A DNA stretch of 64,000 nucleotides from Bacillus sp. AFS037270 (GTDB taxonomy: Bacteria; Bacillota; Bacilli; Bacillales_B; DSM-18226), in contig NZ_NUNF01000039.1 in the NCBI RefSeq assembly GCF_002585305.1, positions 1-64,000 on the forward strand, read 5' to 3'. The position numbers and the translations under genes were made by a program. Shown here piece by piece: positions 25,575 through 34,705 of this stretch. Below the pieces are notes generated by a model. The model ran no database searches. It saw only the letters and a program-made list of their open reading frames with translations, and had not been told where the DNA came from. How positions within the stretch are numbered: the first letter of the stretch is position 1; each line of letters opens with the position of its first letter.

Positions 25575-25887
25575 ATGGCTCATAAAACTTTCATATCCTA
25601 TAAGTACAGTGAGGCAAGAAGTTTAAGAGATTCGATAATTAAATCATTAGGTGAAGATGCTTTCTATTATCAAGGTGAAACTTCTGATTCTCCTGATTTA
25701 ACGGATAAATCCACCGAAACTATAAAAAAAAAATTTGGCAGATATGATGTACGATACAAGTGTTACAATAATAATTATTTCGCCTAACATGAAAAAAAGT
25801 AAATGGATTGACTGGGAGATTGAATATAACCTTAAGAACATAAATCGAAAAGGGCCATGGACTAAGCTTTATAGATGCTTTATTTGA
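25575..25887 (+). pseudogene. thsB: Thoeris ThsB-like TIR protein, frameshifted and truncated
   Basis: The ATG follows GAGGGTGG. The first frame reads AHKTFISYKYSEARSLRDSI, then GETSDSPDLTDKS, and runs into a nine-A tract near 25730. In the next frame it continues LADMMYDTSVTIIIISPNMK and SKWIDWEIEY, typical of TIR-like (DUF1863) ThsB proteins with their WxDWE segment. Homology stops at about 25851, where the sequence enters ktrB. It is the partner of the ThsA remnant, 18 bases downstream, so a whole Thoeris system has decayed here. Confidence 0.75.
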
Positions 25888-27069
25888 ATCAACTTCAGCG
25901 GTATGTGTTACAGGTTTGGCCGTTGTAGATACGGGAACAACGTTCACATTATTTGGTCAAATCGTTCTTCTTTGTTTGATTCAAATGGGCGGTTGGGGCT
26001 TTATGACGACAGGAATATTTATGTTCATTATTTTAGGAAAAAGAATCGGATTAAAGGAGCGTTTATTATTGCAAGATTCATTAAATGTATTTACTCTCTC
26101 AGGAGTGGTCACTTAGGAAAGCGAATTATTCTTATTACCCTTATCGTTGAGTTGATGGGTGCGATAATTTTAGCAATAAGATGGGCGTTTGAGATGCCAT
26201 TGAAGAAAGCCATCTATTATGGGATTTTCCATTCTATCTCAGCCTTTAATAATGCTGGTTTCGGCTTAGAATCTGACAGCCTTAGTAAATGGGTTGGAGA
26301 TCCAACTATCAATATTGTAATAACGCTCCTTTTTATTATTGGAGGTATTGGTTTTACAGTAATCCTGGATTTATTTAATAAAAAATCTTTACGTAAGTTG
26401 TCCCTACACTCTAAAGTAGCTTTGTTGATGACACTCATTCTAAACATTGTAGGGACTCTAATAATATTGGCCTCAGAATATGATAATTCAAAGACGATTG
26501 GAAACTTTGGGTTAGGAGATAAACTTTGGGCATCCTATTTCCAAGGAGTTGTGCCTCGAACAGCAGGTTTTAATACCATAGATATTTCGCAAATGACCAT
26601 TTCATCTCAAGTATTTATGATGGCCTTAATGTTTATAGGAGCTTCTTCGGGTTCTACAGGCGGTGGGATAAAAGTAACCACTTATGCCATTATCATTTTC
26701 GCATTTTGGACAGTCCTAACGGATCGGAACGATGTAAATATCTTCAGAAGAAGAATTTCATGGCAATATGTGAATAGGGCTTTATCAATCGTCGTTGCAG
26801 CTATCATTTTTATTTTCATCATTTTCTTTTTATTGACATATACAGAAAAGGCTGAAATGAGCAAAATCTTGTTTGAAACAATTTCCGCATTTGGGACAGT
26901 TGGTTTATCAGCAGGTTTAACAACGGATCTGACGCCCATTGGAAGAATATTGATTACCATCATGATGTTTATAGGTAGACTTGGACCCTTAACGATGGCT
27001 TTTGCACTTTTAAAAAATCAAAAAGAATCAAAAGTAAGATTTGCAGAAGAGAAAATACTAATTGGTTAG
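25859..27069 (+). pseudogene. ktrB: ktrB, K+ transporter membrane subunit, N-truncated and frameshifted
   Basis: KtrB/TrkH-type channel. The frame begins mid-protein at GLSFIDALFESTSAVCVTGL, the first K+ selectivity-loop region, directly fused to thsB. At about 26113 the frame shifts (one base missing between VVT and LGKR). The rest is complete, including FNNAGFG, RTAGFNT, SSGSTGGG and TVGLSAG, the other three pore glycine loops. Some 55-60 N-terminal residues and any start are missing. Its partner ktrA follows, also broken. The original operon would have given low-affinity Na+-dependent K+ uptake. Confidence 0.85.
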
Positions 27070-27102
27070 TAAAATGTTTTCTTATGGGGTGAACGCAGAA
27101 AT

Positions 27103-27758
27103 ATGGTAAAGCAAAGTTATGCAATTATTGGGTTAGGGCGATTTGGAACCAGTATAGCATCTAAATTATTTGAAGCAGAGCAAGAAGTGCTGGGGATTGA
27201 TATAAATGAAGATCGAGTAGAGAATGGAAAAGAATTTGTTACGCATGCCGTTGTACTTGATTCCACCGAGAAGAATCACTTAAATCTGTAGGTATTCGTA
27301 ATTTTGACTATGTGATTGTTGCGATAGGAAACGACATGCAAGCAAGTATATTAACCGTTTTGCTTTTAAAAGAATTAGGTGTAAAAAAAGTTATCGCCAA
27401 AGCCCTTAATAAACGTCATGGACAAGTATTAGAAAAAGTTGGTGCAGATTGGGTTGTTCATCCTGAAAGAGATATGGGGGCACGTGTAGCACATCAGCTT
27501 CTTTTACCTAATGTATTGAATTATATTGAGCTGTCAAATGAATACAATATAGAGGAAATTGTAATCCCTCCAAGTATGTCGGGGAGAAGTTTACGGGATT
27601 TTAATCTAAGAGCAAAATATGATTTAAATGCCATTGCAATCGTAAAAAATCAGGAATTGTTCATTTCTCCTTCTCCAGATCAAATTTTGAATGACGGAGA
27701 TAAGTTAGCTGTTATTGGGCATCGGGACAAAATAAATGATTTTGTAAATAGGAAGTAA
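27103..27758 (+). pseudogene. ktrA: ktrA, K+ transporter RCK regulatory subunit, frameshifted
   Basis: The N-terminus shows the Rossmann motif IGLGRFGTSIA and the acidic EVLGIDINEDRV of an RCK_N domain. Near 27270 the frame ends as DSTEKNHLNL; adding one base restores the expected TEEESLKSVGIRNFDYVIV and continues through DLNAIAIVKNQ and GDKLAVIG (RCK_C) to 27758. The ATG follows GGGGTGA. KtrA gates KtrB in response to ATP/ADP and its C domain binds c-di-AMP. With both subunits broken, the pair is not functional as read. Confidence 0.85.
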
Positions 27759-27844
27759 TAAATGTCTTGAATGTTGTAGTTGATGGGACACCTAGCATTG
27801 ATTGAAAGAAAAGAACCTAAATTAACTTAATAAAAAAAGGAAAA

Positions 27845-27870
27845 AAACGGCAGCAAATTAGCTGCCGTTT
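27845..27870 (-). terminator. Terminator for a minus-strand remnant
   Basis: A ten-base perfect stem, AAACGGCAGC with GCTGCCGTTT, followed on the minus strand by six T. It lies directly behind the stop of the fragment at 27875. Confidence 0.75.
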
Positions 27871-27874
27871 CAAC

Positions 27875-27955
27875 TTAATAAGAACCTACAAAGTACCAGT
27901 CTTTCTCCATCTTATCAATTTCCACAAAGTCTCCATCAAATGCTTTTTTAGAAGT
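27875..27955 (-). pseudogene. C-terminal scrap of an unidentified gene
   Basis: The minus strand reads KAFDGDFVEIDKMEKDWYFV and ends GSY-stop, with a proper terminator behind it. The upstream part is missing: within 20 bases the sequence becomes the ktrB scrap on the other strand. It could be the end of a small Bacillus lipoprotein, but I do not recognise it. Confidence 0.4.
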
Positions 27956-27975
27956 TGATCATTTGGTGTATTTTT

Positions 27976-28041
27976 ATGTTTATCATATTAGGAAAGAAAA
28001 TAGGGCTAAAAGAGAGGCTGCTGCTTCAGGAAAAGCTGTAA
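27976..28041 (+). pseudogene. Second ktrB fragment (21 codons)
   Basis: Reads MFIILGKKIGLKERLLLQEK, differing in few residues from MFIILGKRIGLKERLLLQDS in the ktrB remnant at about 26020-26080. It is a scrap of a second, diverged ktrB copy and shows that two ktrB alleles have been in this locus. Around 28056-28200 only an imperfect hairpin (GATGACC...GGTCATC, about 28151-28179) is visible. Confidence 0.6.
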
Positions 28042-28217
28042 TAGAGCGGCATGGAAAAGTTCTAACTCAAATCTGATCTGAGCAAGTGGTCTTTCCTGAG
28101 CGAAAAACAGACTTATGGATAGCTAAGGACCTTTTGTACCAAATTTCCTTGATGACCACGGCTCAATACCGAGGTCATCTTTTAGCTGCAAAGGATCTTT
28201 TTTTAACTGTCTATATT

Positions 28218-28250
28218 AAGGGTACAGTTCACACATTTCCTACCCTTTTT
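28218..28250 (+). terminator. Terminator hairpin, copy 1 of the tetR tail
   Basis: AAGGGTA pairs with TACCCTT, followed by T on the plus strand. The same arrangement lies behind the intact tetR gene at 30744-30777. Confidence 0.55.
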
Positions 28251-28379
28251 TATAAAGTTTTTTAAACGGACATAGTGAGATAAAATTATTATAGACTTCT
28301 CTCTAACAAAATTCCTACTTGTTCTGCCATAACTATAGTTGGATAAGGAATTCCATTCGTGATCCACCATTCCACAATC
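28230..28379 (-). repeat. Duplicated 3' end of a tetR gene, copy 1
   Basis: About 150 bases closely match 30755-30904 in the same orientation, covering the terminator loop and the last 29 codons of a TetR regulator. The coding part (28289-28379, minus) reads IVEWWITNGIPYPTIVMAEQ and then VGILLERSL, against VEWWITNGMSYPPKVMAEQ in the intact gene. The two direct repeats enclose the P450 and PadR genes. Transcripts from the P450 must run through this scrap. Confidence 0.8.
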
Positions 28380-28403
28380 ATATTTCAAATGACTGTTTAA
28401 TCT

Positions 28404-29636
28404 TTACTTATAGACCTTCATCGGTAAATAAGTTAAGGACTGTCCCGTAGCAGAAGCAGTTAAATTTTCTTCTAATTGAAACCCTTCTACCGGTTCGATG
28501 CGAGAAAACTTTTGTAAGACTGCCTCTAGAGCAATTTTCATTTCTAATCGTGCAAGAGGGGCACCTAAACAGATATGTGGACCATTTCCGAATGTCAAAT
28601 GTCTTTTATTATTTGAACGATGAATATTTAAAGAGAATGGATCGTCAAACATATTTTCATCCATATTACAAGCACTCATCCACGCAATGACAACATCTCC
28701 TTTTTTTAAGTCAGTGCCTAATAAATTATTGTCTTGTTTAACAGTACGATCTCTTCTAGACATATGAAAACGATATCGGAGCATTTCATCGACTGCGTTT
28801 AGCACTAATTCTATATGGTCTTTTAGTTCTCCATATAATGACTGGTCATCATAGAGCAATGAATAGAAAGTATTGGCAATCGCATGACTTGTTGTTTCAA
28901 CCCCCGCACCTAAAAGCAACATTGTGGTCTGTACAATCTGCTCATCCGAAAACCCTTCGCCATCTATTTCAGCTTGGATTAAGTCAGAGATAATATCATC
29001 CGAAAGGTTCGATCGTTTTTGAACGACAATCGGGTAGAGATATTGGAAATATTCTTTGGCAGCATTTTGTTTCTCCAGCTCAATATCTTCCAATCTTTCT
29101 TTGTCATAAGGTTGGAAAAGAATATCAACCCATTTTTTGAACTGATACCTATCTTGTACCGGTACCCCAAATAAATCTGTTATGACCAGACTAGGAAATG
29201 GCGCAGCCAAGGCTTCAACAATATTAATAGTAGAGTTTTCTTGTATGGCTTCCACAAGTTCGGTTGCAATCTGTTGAATACGCGGTTCCCAGTTTTTTAA
29301 ACTGCGGGGAGTGAAAGCAGCTGCTAACAAGGAGCGTGCTTTCCGGTGCTGAGGTGGATCTATGAGTGTAATATTCATAATAGGTGAGGTTTTTTCTTGT
29401 TTGTCTTTAGCTCCAACAAAAATTGTGGTTCTTGGACCTTCACTTGAAAAGTATTCATAGTTACTTAACACCTGTTTAACATCTTCATATTTAAAAACAT
29501 TCCATGTATTTGTTTTTTCATGATAATAAATAGGATGATTTTGAAGCATTTCTTTGTACCAATTAATAGGAAAAAACTCTTCCGTACGTGATTGGAAATT
29601 AGTGATTTCATTCATTGGAATTACTTCTTTATTCAT
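28404..29636 (-). CDS. Cytochrome P450 (CYP109-like)
   Basis: A soluble 410-residue bacterial P450. The I-helix motif LLGAGVETTSH, the K-helix ExxR in DEMLRYR and the heme-cysteine loop FGNGPHICLGAPLARLE (Cys about 60 residues from the end) are all present, so it should bind heme. Overall likeness is to the Bacillus CYP109/CYP107 group, which hydroxylates fatty acids, terpenoids or steroids using external ferredoxins. I chose the start at 29636 (GGAGG nine bases upstream); the ATG 33 bases further upstream lies before this site. It is divergent from a PadR regulator with an inverted repeat in between, so that regulator probably controls it. Confidence 0.9.
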   Translation of the reverse strand: MNKEVIPMNEITNFQSRTEEFFPINWYKEMLQNHPIYYHEKTNTWNVFKYEDVKQVLSNYEYFSSEGPRTTIFVGAKDKQEKTSPIMNITLIDPPQHRKARSLLAAAFTPRSLKNWEPRIQQIATELVEAIQENSTINIVEALAAPFPSLVITDLFGVPVQDRYQFKKWVDILFQPYDKERLEDIELEKQNAAKEYFQYLYPIVVQKRSNLSDDIISDLIQAEIDGEGFSDEQIVQTTMLLLGAGVETTSHAIANTFYSLLYDDQSLYGELKDHIELVLNAVDEMLRYRFHMSRRDRTVKQDNNLLGTDLKKGDVVIAWMSACNMDENMFDDPFSLNIHRSNNKRHLTFGNGPHICLGAPLARLEMKIALEAVLQKFSRIEPVEGFQLEENLTASATGQSLTYLPMKVYK

Positions 29637-29729
29637 AATATTCTTCCTCCTGTAAATAAATTTACACAAAGTAATATTAATGGTTAATTGCTAATTATGT
29701 ATTACTTCATGTCTTTTACTAATTACAAA

Positions 29730-29763
29730 TTTACTCTAATCAGAGTAGTTTATATAGAGTAAA
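29730..29763. promoter_or_regulatory. Inverted-repeat operator between P450 and PadR genes
   Basis: TTTACTCT (29730-29737) and AGAGTAAA (29756-29763) are exact complements, and a third AGAGTA (29742-29747) lies between them. Placement in the divergent region suggests the binding site of the PadR protein (inference). Confidence 0.5.
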
Positions 29764-29787
29764 TTGTACTAAAGAATTTTATTTTTG

Positions 29788-29934
29788 TTCTGTTGCAAAA
29801 TTATATAAATGGGCTTTATTACTCTTGCGACTACACGCTTTCAGAAGCAATTTGGTTTAAGAAAAGTAAACGTTTCAGCGGCTGAGAATGAAGACAAATG
29901 GAGGTATGATGATTACTATTATGATAAAATTTAA
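29788..29934 (+). pseudogene. IS6-like terminal repeat followed by a short unknown frame
   Basis: GTTCTGTTGCAAAATT at 29788 resembles the ends of IS6-family elements (GGTTCTGTTGCAAAG). Directly behind it a 41-codon frame, 29809-29934, begins MGFITLATTRFQKQ and ends in tyrosine-rich DDYYYDKI. It has no ribosome site and looks like the tail of a gene cut by an insertion. There is no transposase left. Confidence 0.3.
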
Positions 29935-29972
29935 AGGATTAAAGGACTAATTATAAGAAAGGAGATTTTCCA

Positions 29973-30521
29973 ATGTCTCTTTCGTTATTTATACTCGGGA
30001 GTTTGGCTAATGAAAATAGTAACCCCTATCAATTAAAGAAAGCATTATTAGATGTAATTCCCATAAAAATAAGTGAAGGAAAATTTTACTATAATTTTGA
30101 GGCACTACAGAAAAAAGGACTAATTGAACCTGTTGAAACAATTGAGATAGTTAATCGCCCGAACAAAACCCTGTACGGGATAACTAAAGAAGGAAGGCGC
30201 TTCCTTGAGCAAGAGATTTATAACAGCTTTAAAAAAGTCTCAAAGATACAAGATTTGTACATATCCATTTATCTGTTAAAATACATTGATCCAGCGAAGG
30301 CAGCTTTTTTCCTTGAGGAAACTTTAAAACGAGAAAAGAATCGGTGGGCGGGATATAAAGAGGCTAAAAATAAAGAAGAATTCAAAGTGCGAAATGAATT
30401 ACTTGATGAGAAACAGCAGAGGGCGGTTCAATTTATTAGTGAACATGCATTTAGTCAATCAGAACATAATATTCGTTGGATGGAAAAGCTCTTAAAATTT
30501 TTAAAGCTGTTCGAAGAATGA
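29973..30521 (+). CDS. PadR family transcriptional regulator
   Basis: A 182-residue regulator. The N-terminal winged helix reads FILGSLANENSNPYQLKKAL and GKFYYNFEALQKKGLIEPVE, where YYNFEALQKKGLI is the PadR recognition helix, with the wing NRPNKTLYGITKEGRRFL. The C-terminal half is helical and charged, like the dimerisation domain of PadR/VirR proteins. The ATG follows AAAGGAG. It is divergent from the P450, so it is likely a repressor of it that responds to an aromatic or lipid substrate (inference). No terminator with a good T run follows. Confidence 0.85.
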   Translation: MSLSLFILGSLANENSNPYQLKKALLDVIPIKISEGKFYYNFEALQKKGLIEPVETIEIVNRPNKTLYGITKEGRRFLEQEIYNSFKKVSKIQDLYISIYLLKYIDPAKAAFFLEETLKREKNRWAGYKEAKNKEEFKVRNELLDEKQQRAVQFISEHAFSQSEHNIRWMEKLLKFLKLFEE

Positions 30522-30743
30522 AATAAAAAGTAGGATGTCTATGTTCACAAATTACATAGGCATGCTGTTTAACAATTTTCTTCTCTTATTGTAGTATTAT
30601 TAACGTAAAGGAAATCGGACCAACAATTCCTAATGATGCATTGGATCAATGTATTCCTAATTGAAAATGATAAAAAAGTATCCTCTTCTGAAGAAATGAA
30701 TTGGGACTAATTACCAATACCGTGTAAATAAAAAGTATATGAG

Positions 30744-30777
30744 AAAGGCTAGGTATTCACATTTCCTAGCCTTTTTT
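30744..30777. terminator. Bidirectional terminator between padR and tetR
   Basis: AAAGGCTAGG pairs with CCTAGCCTTT, with six T on the plus strand and a shorter T tract on the minus strand. It belongs to copy 2 of the duplicated tetR tail. Confidence 0.75.
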
Positions 30778-30813
30778 ATAAAGTTTTTTATTCGGTTATA
30801 GTGATAAAAATTA

Positions 30814-31359
30814 TTATAGATTTCTCTCTAACAAAATTCCTACTTGTTCTGCCATAACTTTAGGTGGATAAGACATTCCATTCGTGATCCACCATTCCAC
30901 AATCCCAACATATGAAGTGACAATAAATTGAAGAAGAACATCTTCATTTAATTCATGGTTCTTTCCTTGTGATGTATCGACTTCATCCTTGAACTCTTCA
31001 ATAAGAAACTCATGGAACTGCCTACGGAAAGAAGGGGCTCCTTTACTTGCTAACATGGTTGAAAAGAATAAATAATGACTTTTGAGGTATTCAAACCATG
31101 GCAGATTCGCATCTTTATACTCCATTTCAGATGTCGATTCGCAAATTTCCCCCATTTTATCAATATGCTCTTCAATGAGCTTATCCAATAGGTCAAATTT
31201 ATCCATGTAATGAAGATAGATGGTTCCCCGGCTAACATTTGCCCTGTCGGAAATATCCTGTATCGTGATGTCATCAAAACTTTTTTCTGACATTAGTTCA
31301 ACTACTGCTTTTTTTATCGCTTCTTGGCTTTTAGCTATTCTTCTATCCACTTTAGTCAT
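30814..31359 (-). CDS. TetR/AcrR family repressor
   Basis: A 181-residue TetR protein. The helix-turn-helix is ITIQDISDRANVSRGTIYLH (about residues 33-52), followed by YMDKFDLLDKL. The ligand domain is helical and ends VEWWITNG, VMAEQ, as in Bacillus TetR_C_7-type proteins. It is transcribed divergently from a MATE pump, with two palindromes in the gap. The same promoter module recurs before an alcohol dehydrogenase and the SDR/aldo-keto reductase genes, so this protein is the likely master of the detoxification set. Its last 30 codons are duplicated at 28289. Confidence 0.9.
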   Translation of the reverse strand: MTKVDRRIAKSQEAIKKAVVELMSEKSFDDITIQDISDRANVSRGTIYLHYMDKFDLLDKLIEEHIDKMGEICESTSEMEYKDANLPWFEYLKSHYLFFSTMLASKGAPSFRRQFHEFLIEEFKDEVDTSQGKNHELNEDVLLQFIVTSYVGIVEWWITNGMSYPPKVMAEQVGILLERNL

Positions 31360-31381
31360 TTAGATTTAAACTCCTTTAAAG

Positions 31382-31510
31382 ATAATTAACAATTTTTATT
31401 TATATGTTCACTAATGAACAAATTGTGTCCAATTAACAATTGCCAGTATTCAATTTCTATTTATAATTATATACAGTTGTTCATTAATGAATCAATATTT
31501 ATTTTTGGAA
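31382..31510. promoter_or_regulatory. TetR-type operator module, copy 1 (tetR/MATE)
   Basis: TGTTCACTAATGAACA (31405-31420) is a perfect palindrome with a four-base centre, and TTCATTAATGAA (31480-31491) is another, 75 bases away. TATAAT-like boxes lie between. The module aligns over about 130 bases with 36117-36260 and, more weakly, with 33107-33235. Confidence 0.75.
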
Positions 31511-31569
31511 ACACTGGAGTTACGGATATTTGCAGTATCATATAAAGCAGTATAATCGGGGGGATTAAG

Positions 31570-32930
31570 TTACAACAGAAGACTTTAGCGTTACAATCAA
31601 CCAAGTTATTTACGAATAGGGATTTATTCGTATTATTTTTGCCACTTATCATAGAGCAGGGTTTAGAATATCTGGTGGGATTGGCAGACTCCATTATGGT
31701 AGCCCACGTAGGTGAATCTGCTGTATCTGGAGTTTCCCTTGTAGACTTTGTTATGGCTTTACTCATTAGTTTGTTTGCGGCACTCGCAACAGGTGGGGCA
31801 GTAATTGCGGGACAATACTTGGGTAGGAAGCAGCTGGAAGAATCAAGGGAAGCAGCAAATCAATTGGTATGGTTTGCTGGCGCTGTGTCTATTATCATCA
31901 CGCTCATTATCTATCTAATCAAACCACTAATTTTGAATGGACTATTTGGAAAATTACCGATGAAGTACGCACTAGTGCAAATACTTATCTGATGATCACT
32001 GGCATATCTATTCCATTCCTTGCGTTATATAATGCTGGAGCTGCCATATTTAGGACAGTGGGTAATGCAAAACTTCCCATGTATGTAATGTTGGCCATGA
32101 ACATTGCTCACGCAGTAGGGAATGCCATCCTTATTTATGGCTTTCACTTTGGAGTTGAAGGCGTGGCCATACCGACACTTCTATCACGTATTACGGCAGC
32201 AGCGATTATTATCACGTTGGCTTTTAACAAAAAGCAGCCATTATATATAAAGAAAAGTTTAAAACACAAATTTAACTGGTCCATGATTAAAAGAATCTTA
32301 GGTATTGGTGTTCCATATGGATTAGAAAATGGTTTGTTCTATTTCGGAAGAATTGTTGTACTTAGTCTTGTTTCCACTTTTGGTACAGCAGCCATTGCAG
32401 CTAATGCGGTGGGAGGCACTATTGTAATGTTTGAAGTCCTGCCAGGTATGGCAATCGGCCTTGGGCTGACTGTAATTATAGCAAGATGTATCGGTGCAGG
32501 AGATTATGAACAGGCTAAATATTTTACCAAAAAAATTATGGGGATTGTGTATTCGGCACAAGTAGTAAGCTGTGCAGTGGTACTTGTTTTACTACCTGCC
32601 ATATTAAATGTCTATGGATTATCAGAGACTGCAAGATCATTGACGACACAAATCGTTTGGTGGCATGCAGCTTTCGAAGTCATCATTTGGCCGCTAGCTT
32701 ACACTTTGCCTGTAACGTTCCGTGCATCAGGAGATGCTAAATTCCCGATGTGGGTAGGGATTTTATCGATGTTTTTCTGTCGTATTGCGTTGGCTTATCT
32801 CCTTAGTATTTATTTTAACATGGGAATGTTCGGTACTTGGGTGGCTATGTTTATTGATTGGATTGTGAAAGCATTCATTTTCGTCGGTCGATATATAAAT
32901 GGAAAATGGAATAAATATCATGCAATTTGA
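31570..32930 (+). pseudogene. MATE family multidrug efflux pump, frameshifted
   Basis: A MATE transporter of about 450 residues with twelve hydrophobic segments: LFLPLIIEQGLEYLVGLADS, AVIAGQYLGRKQ, then after the break SIPFLALYNAGAAIFRTVGN, GVPYGLENGLFYFGR and VTFRASGDAKFPMW. At about 31955 the first frame goes out of phase; one extra A in the AAAA run gives GKITDEVRTSANTYLMI and restores the protein. The start is unclear: GGGGGG at 31558 precedes TTA at 31570, and the first TTG codon is at 31639. As read it is not functional. It would export cationic drugs with Na+ or H+, under TetR control. Confidence 0.8.
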
Positions 32931-33012
32931 TTAAGAACATTTATGTAAGTTTGTTATGATCTAAAGTATTGTTTTAATAAAAAACGAAAAGCTTAAATAT
33001 AATTTTTAGAAT

Positions 33013-33040
33013 GTGGGCTACGCAATGGTAGCCCATTTCT
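33013..33040 (+). terminator. Terminator of the MATE gene
   Basis: GTGGGCTAC pairs with GTAGCCCAT around GCAATG, followed by a T-rich tail. Confidence 0.7.
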
Positions 33041-33106
33041 ATTTTAATAAACAGGCCATATCTTTGTGCTTTACAAAGAAGACTTGGTTAATGAAAAATT
33101 TCTTAA

Positions 33107-33235
33107 AGTTAATAGACAATTTCAATTGATTTGTTCATTACTTAACAAAGTGAGTTGATTTAACCATTGATAACATGATGAATCAACGTATAATAATAAA
33201 CAGATGTACATTAAGGTATTGGTGTTTATATTATT
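33107..33235 (+). promoter_or_regulatory. TetR-type operator module, copy 2 (alcohol dehydrogenase 1)
   Basis: TTGTTCATTACTTAACAA (33131-33148) has five-base perfect arms and aligns with the copy-1 palindrome; TTGATTTAAC and TATAATAATA follow in the same order as in copy 3. The second palindrome is degraded here. Confidence 0.6.
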
Positions 33236-33314
33236 GATGGTTAATGGTTAGCCAAATATCCATTAATGTAAATCCAAATTTTAGCGATAACAAGAAAGGA
33301 TTGTGTTGTGTCTT

Positions 33315-34373
33315 ATGTGTAATAAACATCAAAACATTACAACCAGTGTACTTAGTGTTCCAAGTGCAAAAGCACCATTTGAAAAGACGACAATTGAACG
33401 GAGAGATTTACAGCCAGATGATGTCTTAATAGATATTAAGTATTGTGGAATCTGCCACTCCGATATTCATAATGCACACAATGATTTTGGCAGTGGTGTC
33501 TTCCCGATGGTTCCTGGTCATGAAATTGCAGGCGTTGTGACAGCTGTAGGTTCAGAAGTTACAAAATTCGCTGTTGGTGATCGAGTTGGTGTGGGTTGCT
33601 TTGTTGACTCGTGCGGAGAATGTGAATTCTGCCTTAGAGGCGAGGAGCAATTTTGTAAGAAAGGTGTTGTCGTTGTATTTAATTCAATAGGCTACGACGG
33701 TAATCTAACATACGGTGGATACAGCCAAAAAATCGTTGTAAAGGACAAGTTTGTTGTCCGTATTCCAGACGGACTTGATCTCGATGTAGCAAGCCCATTA
33801 TTGTGTGCAGGCATCACGACTTACTCTCCAATGAAACATTGGAATGTCGGCCCGGGTAAGAAAGTTGCGATTGTAGGAATGGGAGGTCTTGGTCACCTCG
33901 CTGTACAATATGCCCATACTATGGGTGCTGAAGTTACTGTCCTTAGTCAGACTATGAATAAAAAAGAGGAAGCCATTGGTTTTGGAGCAGACCATTATTA
34001 TGCAACCAGTGATCCTGCTACATTCACTGAGTTGGCTGGTCAATTTGATCTTATTTTAAATACAGTGTCTGCAAATATCGATGTTGATGCGTATCTATCC
34101 ATTCTTAACGTTGATGGAACACTTGTAAATGTTGGTTTGCCAAACAAGCCAGATCAGTACAATGTTTTCTCCCTATTCGCTGGCCGTCGCAGTATTGCTG
34201 CTTCAAACGTTGGTGGAATTAGAGAAACACAAGAGATGCTCGATTTCTCTGCACAACATGGGATAGCCCCTATGATTGAAGTAATTCGTGCTGACCAAGT
34301 GGACGAAGCATATGAGCGTGTTCTACGTAGTGATGTACGTTATCGATTTGTTATTGATATGTCTACATTGTAA
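33315..34373 (+). CDS. Zinc-dependent NAD(P) alcohol dehydrogenase (YahK/CAD-like), copy 1
   Basis: A 352-residue medium-chain dehydrogenase. Catalytic zinc ligands lie in YCGICHSD and PGHEIAGV with a later Cys; the structural zinc lobe is [17 protein letters not shown]. The cofactor motif is [12 protein letters not shown] (GXGGXG). Members of the YahK/cinnamyl-alcohol dehydrogenase group reduce aldehydes with NADPH. ATG 33315 is used, but AGAAAGGA lies 14 bases upstream, so GTG 33303 or TTG 33306 cannot be excluded; the same leader precedes copy 2. It has a TetR-type operator upstream and is about three-quarters identical to the next gene. Confidence 0.9.
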   Translation: MCNKHQNITTSVLSVPSAKAPFEKTTIERRDLQPDDVLIDIKYCGICHSDIHNAHNDFGSGVFPMVPGHEIAGVVTAVGSEVTKFAVGDRVGVGCFVDSCGECEFCLRGEEQFCKKGVVVVFNSIGYDGNLTYGGYSQKIVVKDKFVVRIPDGLDLDVASPLLCAGITTYSPMKHWNVGPGKKVAIVGMGGLGHLAVQYAHTMGAEVTVLSQTMNKKEEAIGFGADHYYATSDPATFTELAGQFDLILNTVSANIDVDAYLSILNVDGTLVNVGLPNKPDQYNVFSLFAGRRSIAASNVGGIRETQEMLDFSAQHGIAPMIEVIRADQVDEAYERVLRSDVRYRFVIDMSTL

Positions 34374-34396
34374 TACAACTCTATTTAAATGAAAGA

Positions 34397-34427
34397 ATGG
34401 GTCAATCAATGGGTTGACCCATTTTTA
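34397..34427 (+). terminator. Terminator of alcohol dehydrogenase 1
   Basis: AATGGGTCAA pairs with TTGACCCATT, followed by T. The 278 bases to the next start hold a weaker relic of the operator module (ATTTTGTCTAATAATCAACA near 34574). Confidence 0.75.
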
Positions 34428-34705
34428 GTTCAGAATAATTAAATAATACGGCACAATAAATTATAGAATTAGGTCTTATTCTTATCAGTCCCTTGAGTTT
34501 TGAGCATGCTCAACTCTACTTTAAATATGGTAGGGTAAAACAAAATTAATAAAGATAGTGGATAATTAGAATTATTTTGTCTAATAATCAACAAATCCTA
34601 TAAAAGTGTTTAGTTATCATTGTGTATAGGGAACAAGATAGGGGTAATTCTATTATTGTTAATCGAATTATTCGGTGTTAACTAGAAAGGATTGTGTTGT
34701 TTTTT

